This document shows positions 60,410 through 64,000 of a stretch of 64,000 nt of DNA, in pieces. Under the pieces are notes generated by a model, which worked only from the letters and a program-made list of their open reading frames with translations, was not told where the DNA came from and searched no databases. This DNA comes from CAVSRC01 sp963730325 (GTDB lineage Bacteria; Pseudomonadota; Alphaproteobacteria; Rhizobiales; Kaistiaceae), in assembly GCA_963730325.1 (NCBI GenBank), contig CAVSRC010000008.1, positions 245,727-309,726 of the forward strand. The letters run 5' to 3'. The position numbers and the translations under genes are program-made. Positions within the stretch are counted from its first letter, which is position 1. Each line of letters starts with the position of its first letter.

Positions 60410-60961
60410 ATGACGTCAGCCATGCCTGCAACCACCGACGACCGCCCGTCGAGCTACGATTACGAGGACCTGCTCGCCTGCGGCCGGGGTGAGCTATTCG
60501 GCCCGGGCAATGCCCAGTTGCCGCTTCCCCCCATGCTCATGTTCGACCGCATCACCGCAATCAGCGAACAGGGCGGCGAGCACGGCAAGGGGCAGGTGCG
60601 CGCCGAACTGGACGTAAAGCCGGACCTCTGGTTCTTCGGATGCCATTTCAAGGGCGATCCGGTGATGCCCGGCTGCCTCGGGCTCGATGCGCTGTGGCAG
60701 ATGCTCGGCTTCTTCCTGGGCTGGCTCGGCCAGCCGGGCCGTGGCCGGGCCCTGTCGCTGGGCGAGTTGAAGTTCTCGGGCATGGTGCTGCCGACCGCCC
60801 GCCTGGTGGAGTACGGCATCGAGATCAAGCGCGTGCTGCGCTCCAGGCTGGTGCTCGGCGTCGCCGACGGCTGGTTGAAGGTCGACGGCAATCCGATCTA
60901 CCAGGCCAAGGATCTCAGGGTCGGCCTCTTCCAGAACGAGGCGCAACCGGCGGCCGGCTAG
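60410..60961 (+). CDS. fabA: 3-hydroxydecanoyl-ACP dehydratase/isomerase
   Basis: FabA dehydrates hydroxyacyl-ACP and isomerises trans-2- to cis-3-decenoyl-ACP, the entry to unsaturated fatty acids. The 183-residue enzyme has the hot-dog fold with active site FFGCHFKGDPVMPGCLGLDA (His and Asp/Glu) and LPLPPMLMFDRI near the start. The ATG at 60410 is supported by family length; upstream frames enter the promoter gap with irr. It leads an operon fabA-fabB-fabI. The cytosolic location and dimeric state are family knowledge. Confidence 0.95.
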   Translation: MTSAMPATTDDRPSSYDYEDLLACGRGELFGPGNAQLPLPPMLMFDRITAISEQGGEHGKGQVRAELDVKPDLWFFGCHFKGDPVMPGCLGLDALWQMLGFFLGWLGQPGRGRALSLGELKFSGMVLPTARLVEYGIEIKRVLRSRLVLGVADGWLKVDGNPIYQAKDLRVGLFQNEAQPAAG

Positions 60962-61045
60962 GGCCGCGGCCCGGGCGCCAAGCCCCGCGCGACGACGAAG
61001 ACGGCGGCGCGCCGGCAGGCGACGAATGCAACGAGGAAAGCCGAA

Positions 61046-62268
61046 ATGAAACGTGTCGTCGTCACGGGTATGGGCATCGTTTCCCCGATCGGGAACTCGA
61101 CCCAGGAGGTGATGGCCAGCCTGCATGAAGCCAAATCGGGGATTTCGCACGTCCAGGAATATGCCGACCTGGGCTTCCGCTGCCATGTGCACGGCGCGCC
61201 GACCCTCGATCCGGCGACCATGATCGACCGCCGGGCGATGCGCTTTCACGGCCGCGGCACGGCCTGGAACCATGTCGCCATGGATCAGGCGATCCTGGAT
61301 GCCGGACTGGCGCCCGACGAAATCTCGCACGAGCGCACCGGCATGGTGATGGGCTCCGGCGGCCCGTCGACGCGGGCGATCGTCGAGGCCGCCGACACGA
61401 CGCGGACCAAGGGGCCGAAACGGGTCGGCCCCTTCGTCGTCCCCAAGGCGATGTCGTCCACCGCCTCGGCGACGCTGTCCACCTGGTTCAAGATCAAGGG
61501 CCTCAGCTACTCGATCTCGTCGGCCTGCTCGACCTCGTCGCACTGCATCGGCAACGGCACCGAGCTCATCCAGATGGGCAAGCAGGACATCGTGTTTGCC
61601 GGCGGCTGCGAGGATCTCGACTGGACCATGTCGGTGATGTTCGACGCCATGGGGGCGCTGTCCAGCCACTACAACGACCGGCCGGAGGTCGCCTCGCGCG
61701 CCTACGACAAGAACCGCGACGGCTTCGTCATCGCCGGCGGCGCCGGGGTGCTGGTGCTGGAGGAGCTGGAACACGCCAAGGCGCGCGGCGCGCGCATCTA
61801 TGGCGAGATCATCGGCTACGGCGCCACCTCGGACGGCTACGACATGGTGCAGCCGTCCGGCGAGGGCGCCGTGCGCTGCATGAAGCTGGCGATGGCCAAC
61901 GTCGGCGAGAAGATCGACTACATCAATCCCCACGGCACCTCGACGCCGGCCGGCGACGGGCCGGAGATCGCGGCGATCCGCGAGGTGTTCGGCGGCGCCG
62001 ACAAAGCCCGCCGATCGCATCGACCAAGTCGCTGACCGGCCATTCGCTGGGCGCGACCGGCGTGCATGAGGCGATCTATTCGCTGCTGATGATGAACAAC
62101 GGCTTCATCTGCAAATCCGCCCATATCGACGAGATCGACCCGGACTTCGCCGACATGCCCATCGTCCGCAAGCGCATGGACAATGTCGAGATCAACACCG
62201 TGCTGTCCAATTCCTTCGGCTTCGGCGGCACCAACGCAACGCTCGTCTTGCAGCGCTACAACGGCTGA
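61046..62268 (+). pseudogene. fabB: 3-oxoacyl-ACP synthase I (FabB), frameshifted in this sequence
   Basis: FabB elongates cis-unsaturated intermediates made by FabA. The frame from 61046 shows KRVVVTGMGIVSPIGNSTQE, the catalytic cysteine near residue 160 in SACSTSSHCIG and the first His in NPHGTSTPAGDG. It breaks near 62005; the next frame continues PPIASTKSLTGHSLGATGVH with the second His and ends NSFGFGGTNATLVLQRYNG. Total length, 1223 bases, is one short of a multiple of three, so one base is missing. FabB is generally essential with FabA in this group, so a sequencing error is by far likelier than loss. Confidence 0.92.
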
Positions 62269-62294
62269 CAGGCCGGAACGGCAGGGGGAGACGG

Positions 62295-63164
62295 ATGGCG
62301 ACCGGCATGATGAGCGGCAAGCGCGGCCTGGTGATGGGCGTCGCCAACGATCATTCGATCGCCTGGGGGATCGCCAAGCAGCTGGCCGAACACGGCGCCG
62401 AACTCGCCTTCACCTACCAGACGCCGGCGCTGGGCAAGCGCGTGCTGCCGCTGGCCAAATCGCTCGGCTCCGACTTCGTGATGCCCTGCGACGTCGGGCT
62501 GGCGCCCGACGCCGACGAGCCGAATTCGCTCGATTCGACCTTTGCCGCGCTGGCCAAGCGCTGGCCGACCATCGACTTCCTCGTCCACGCCATCGCCTTC
62601 TCCGACAAGCACGAGCTGCGCGGCCGCTACGCCGACACCAGCCGCACCAATTTCATCAACACCATGCTGGTGTCGTGCTTCTCCTTCACGGAAGTGGCGC
62701 GGCGGGCGGCGGCGATGATGAACGACGGCGGCGCCATGGTGACGCTGACCTTCGGCGGCTCGACCCGGGTGATGCCCAACTACAACGTCATGGGCGTCGC
62801 CAAGGCGGCGCTGGAAGCCTCGGTGCGCTACCTCGCCGTCGATTTCGGGCCGCGCAACATCCGCGTCAACGCCATCTCGGCCGGCCCGGTGCGCACGCTC
62901 GCCGGCGCCGGGATCACCGATGCGCGCATCATGTTCAACCACCAGAAGGACAATGCGCCGCTGCGCCGCAACGTCGCCATCGAGGAGATCGGCAATACCG
63001 CGGTCTACCTGCTCTCCGACCTCGGCTCGGCGGTGACCGGCGAGGTCCATTTCGTCGATTCCGGCTACAACATCGTCGCCATGCCGCGGCTCGACGCGCT
63101 GAAGGCCGCCGATACCGGCGAGAACGGCAACGGCGAGGAGACGGCCACGGAAGCGGCACAGTAG
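62295..63164 (+). CDS. fabI: Enoyl-ACP reductase [NADH]
   Basis: FabI completes each elongation cycle by reducing enoyl-ACP with NADH. This 289-residue SDR-type enzyme has GLVMGVANDHSIAWGIAKQL for NADH binding and the catalytic pattern PNYNVMGVAKAALEASVRYL with Tyr and Lys. The preceding stretch is VTLTFGGSTRVMP, where E. coli FabI has a second tyrosine (SYLGAE); the related rhizobial GGSTRVMP form is known, usually with Tyr before GG. The C-terminal extension of about 20 residues is acidic and flexible. It is the last gene of fabA-fabB-fabI, 26 bp after fabB. Confidence 0.93.
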   Translation: MATGMMSGKRGLVMGVANDHSIAWGIAKQLAEHGAELAFTYQTPALGKRVLPLAKSLGSDFVMPCDVGLAPDADEPNSLDSTFAALAKRWPTIDFLVHAIAFSDKHELRGRYADTSRTNFINTMLVSCFSFTEVARRAAAMMNDGGAMVTLTFGGSTRVMPNYNVMGVAKAALEASVRYLAVDFGPRNIRVNAISAGPVRTLAGAGITDARIMFNHQKDNAPLRRNVAIEEIGNTAVYLLSDLGSAVTGEVHFVDSGYNIVAMPRLDALKAADTGENGNGEETATEAAQ

Positions 63165-63172
63165 CGCCCGCC

Positions 63173-63669
63173 CTACAGCGTCTTCTGCATCAGGACGAGA
63201 TCGAGCCAGCGGCCGAACTTGAAGCCGACCTCGGGCATGCGCCCGGTCTCGACGAAGCCGAAGCGCTGCGTGCAGGCGTGATCGAGGCCTCGTTGTCGGC
63301 CGCGATGCCGCCGACCATGACGTGCTTGCCGAGTTCGCGCGCCCGCTCCTCGAGCGCCGCGAGCAGCGCCGAGGCGATGCCGCGCCGGCGCACGCCCTCG
63401 GCCACATAGACCGAATGCTCGACCGTGAAGCGGTAGCCCTCGAAGGGGCGGAAGTCGCCGAAGCTGCCATAGCCGACGACCAGCGCATCCTCCTCGGCCA
63501 CCAGGACCGGAAAGCCCTGGGCGGTGCGGGCATGGAACCATGCCCGGCGGTTGGCGAGATCGACCGGCTGGTCGTTCCAGATCGCCGTCGTCTTGGCGAC
63601 GGCGTCGTTATAGATCGCCAGAATCGCGGGAAGGTCGGCTTCTGTCGCCGGGCGGATGATCGTGGTCAT
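63173..63669 (-). pseudogene. GNAT N-acetyltransferase (phosphinothricin-acetyltransferase-like), frameshifted
   Basis: The frame starting at 63669 encodes TIIRPATEADLPAILAIYND, then WFHARTAQGFPVLVAEEDAL and the acetyl-CoA loop YVAEGVRRRGIASALLAALE, as in PAT/Bar-type N-acetyltransferases. Near 63280, after IAADNEASI, the frame changes and the continuation HACTQRFGFVETGRMPEVGF, ending LDLVLMQKTL, is found in the next frame. The 497 bases are one short of a multiple of three, consistent with a lost base. The intact product of about 165 residues would acetylate a small amine or amino-acid analogue; the substrate is unknown. It is convergent with fabI. Confidence 0.82.
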
Positions 63670-63805
63670 GAGACGCTTGCGGGCCCTGGTCGCATGGCGA
63701 ATATCCTGCCGCCTGCCGGATGACAAGCCCGGCGGCCGGCCGCCGGCCGACCAGGCCGGACTCCCGGCTTCCGGCGCCTCATTCTTCCTGCTAAGAGCCG
63801 GCCCC

Positions 63806-64000
63806 ATGACCGCAGTACCGCAGAGCAAGATCCGCAACTTCGCCATCATCGCCCACATCGACCACGGCAAGTCGACGCTCGCCGACCGGCTCATCCAGAT
63901 GACCGGCGGCCTGACCCAGCGGGAGATGAAGGCGCAGGTGCTCAATTCGATGGAGATCGAGCGCGAGCGCGGCATCACCATCAAGGCGCAGACCGTGCGC
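63806..64000 (+). CDS. lepA: Elongation factor 4 (LepA), 5' part only
   Basis: LepA is a ribosomal GTPase that back-translocates stalled ribosomes. The 65 residues within the window show the start of the GTP-binding domain: RNFAIIAHIDHGKSTLADRL with the P-loop, then MTGGLTQREMKAQVLNSMEI and the G2 region ERERGITIKAQTVR. The rest of about 535 residues lies past the edge. It is divergent from the GNAT gene with a 136-bp gap that probably contains its promoter. Confidence 0.93.
   Translation, partial: MTAVPQSKIRNFAIIAHIDHGKSTLADRLIQMTGGLTQREMKAQVLNSMEIERERGITIKAQTVR

Overview
The window is about 64 kb of GC-rich alphaproteobacterial chromosome. Irr beside fabA-fabB-fabI, a RutR-controlled pyrimidine pathway, DUF2865 and DUF4424 proteins and Rhizobiales-type short conserved proteins point to Hyphomicrobiales (Rhizobiales). 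The genus cannot be fixed from sequence alone. No rRNA, tRNA or CRISPR array was seen. Six protein-coding genes carry one clean single-base frameshift each, including the normally essential fabB, so base-level assembly error is the simplest reading for most of them.

1-13 kb: catabolism and housekeeping. mmsA (cut by the window edge) and an omega-amino-acid aminotransferase face away from rutR. The split dihydropyrimidine dehydrogenase genes preT and preA lie 9 kb further on. Sequences matching the known RutR operator lie upstream of both operons, so uracil/thymine reduction and beta-alanine (or beta-aminoisobutyrate) disposal look like one regulon. Between them are a DUF2865 protein, a Nudix hydrolase, a YbdK-type carboxylate-amine ligase, secreted or lipoprotein unknowns and a DHA2-type MFS exporter. 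A bipartite palindromic element sits inside preT-preA.

13-25 kb: a coupled pair of small proteins sharing an N-terminal module (one with a helix-hairpin-helix end), manC, an esterase-like hydrolase, an ECF41-type sigma factor divergent from an AhpD/carboxymuconolactone-decarboxylase-like gene with a textbook ECF41 promoter, a 2OG-Fe(II) oxygenase, a Crp/Fnr regulator, malonyl-CoA decarboxylase, a GH13 alpha-glucosidase and a DUF4424 protein.

25.6-41.6 kb: an exopolysaccharide cluster, less GC-rich than its surroundings. It holds a polytopic membrane protein (polymerase candidate), a Wzx-like flippase fused to an APH-fold kinase, a GH16 glycanase, a frameshifted FemAB/CelD-like acyltransferase, a POTRA-only TamA-like membrane protein, two long Sel1-repeat (AlgK-like) proteins, a polysaccharide deacetylase, a double GT2 glycosyltransferase and a DPM1-like GT2. 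One edge abuts a C-terminal stump of terC before nhaA. A relic of the TGPRT family lies at the other edge, and an intact member lies beyond nhaA, which suggests an inserted island.

42-46.6 kb: nhaA, then a small accessory patch with decayed XRE regulators, two coupled unknowns, and a Gp157-like plus Rad52-family recombination pair. The Rad52 protein has a fused Cys/His HNH-like tail.

46.8-57.6 kb: dTDP-L-rhamnose operon rfbABCD, followed by genes for decorated surface glycan: two sulfotransferase-like proteins, a methyltransferase, an acetyltransferase and four glycosyltransferase-like proteins. One gene here is distinctly AT-rich.

57.6-64 kb: a lipoprotein, an SH3-domain protein, irr divergent from fabA-fabB-fabI, a GNAT acetyltransferase and the start of lepA.
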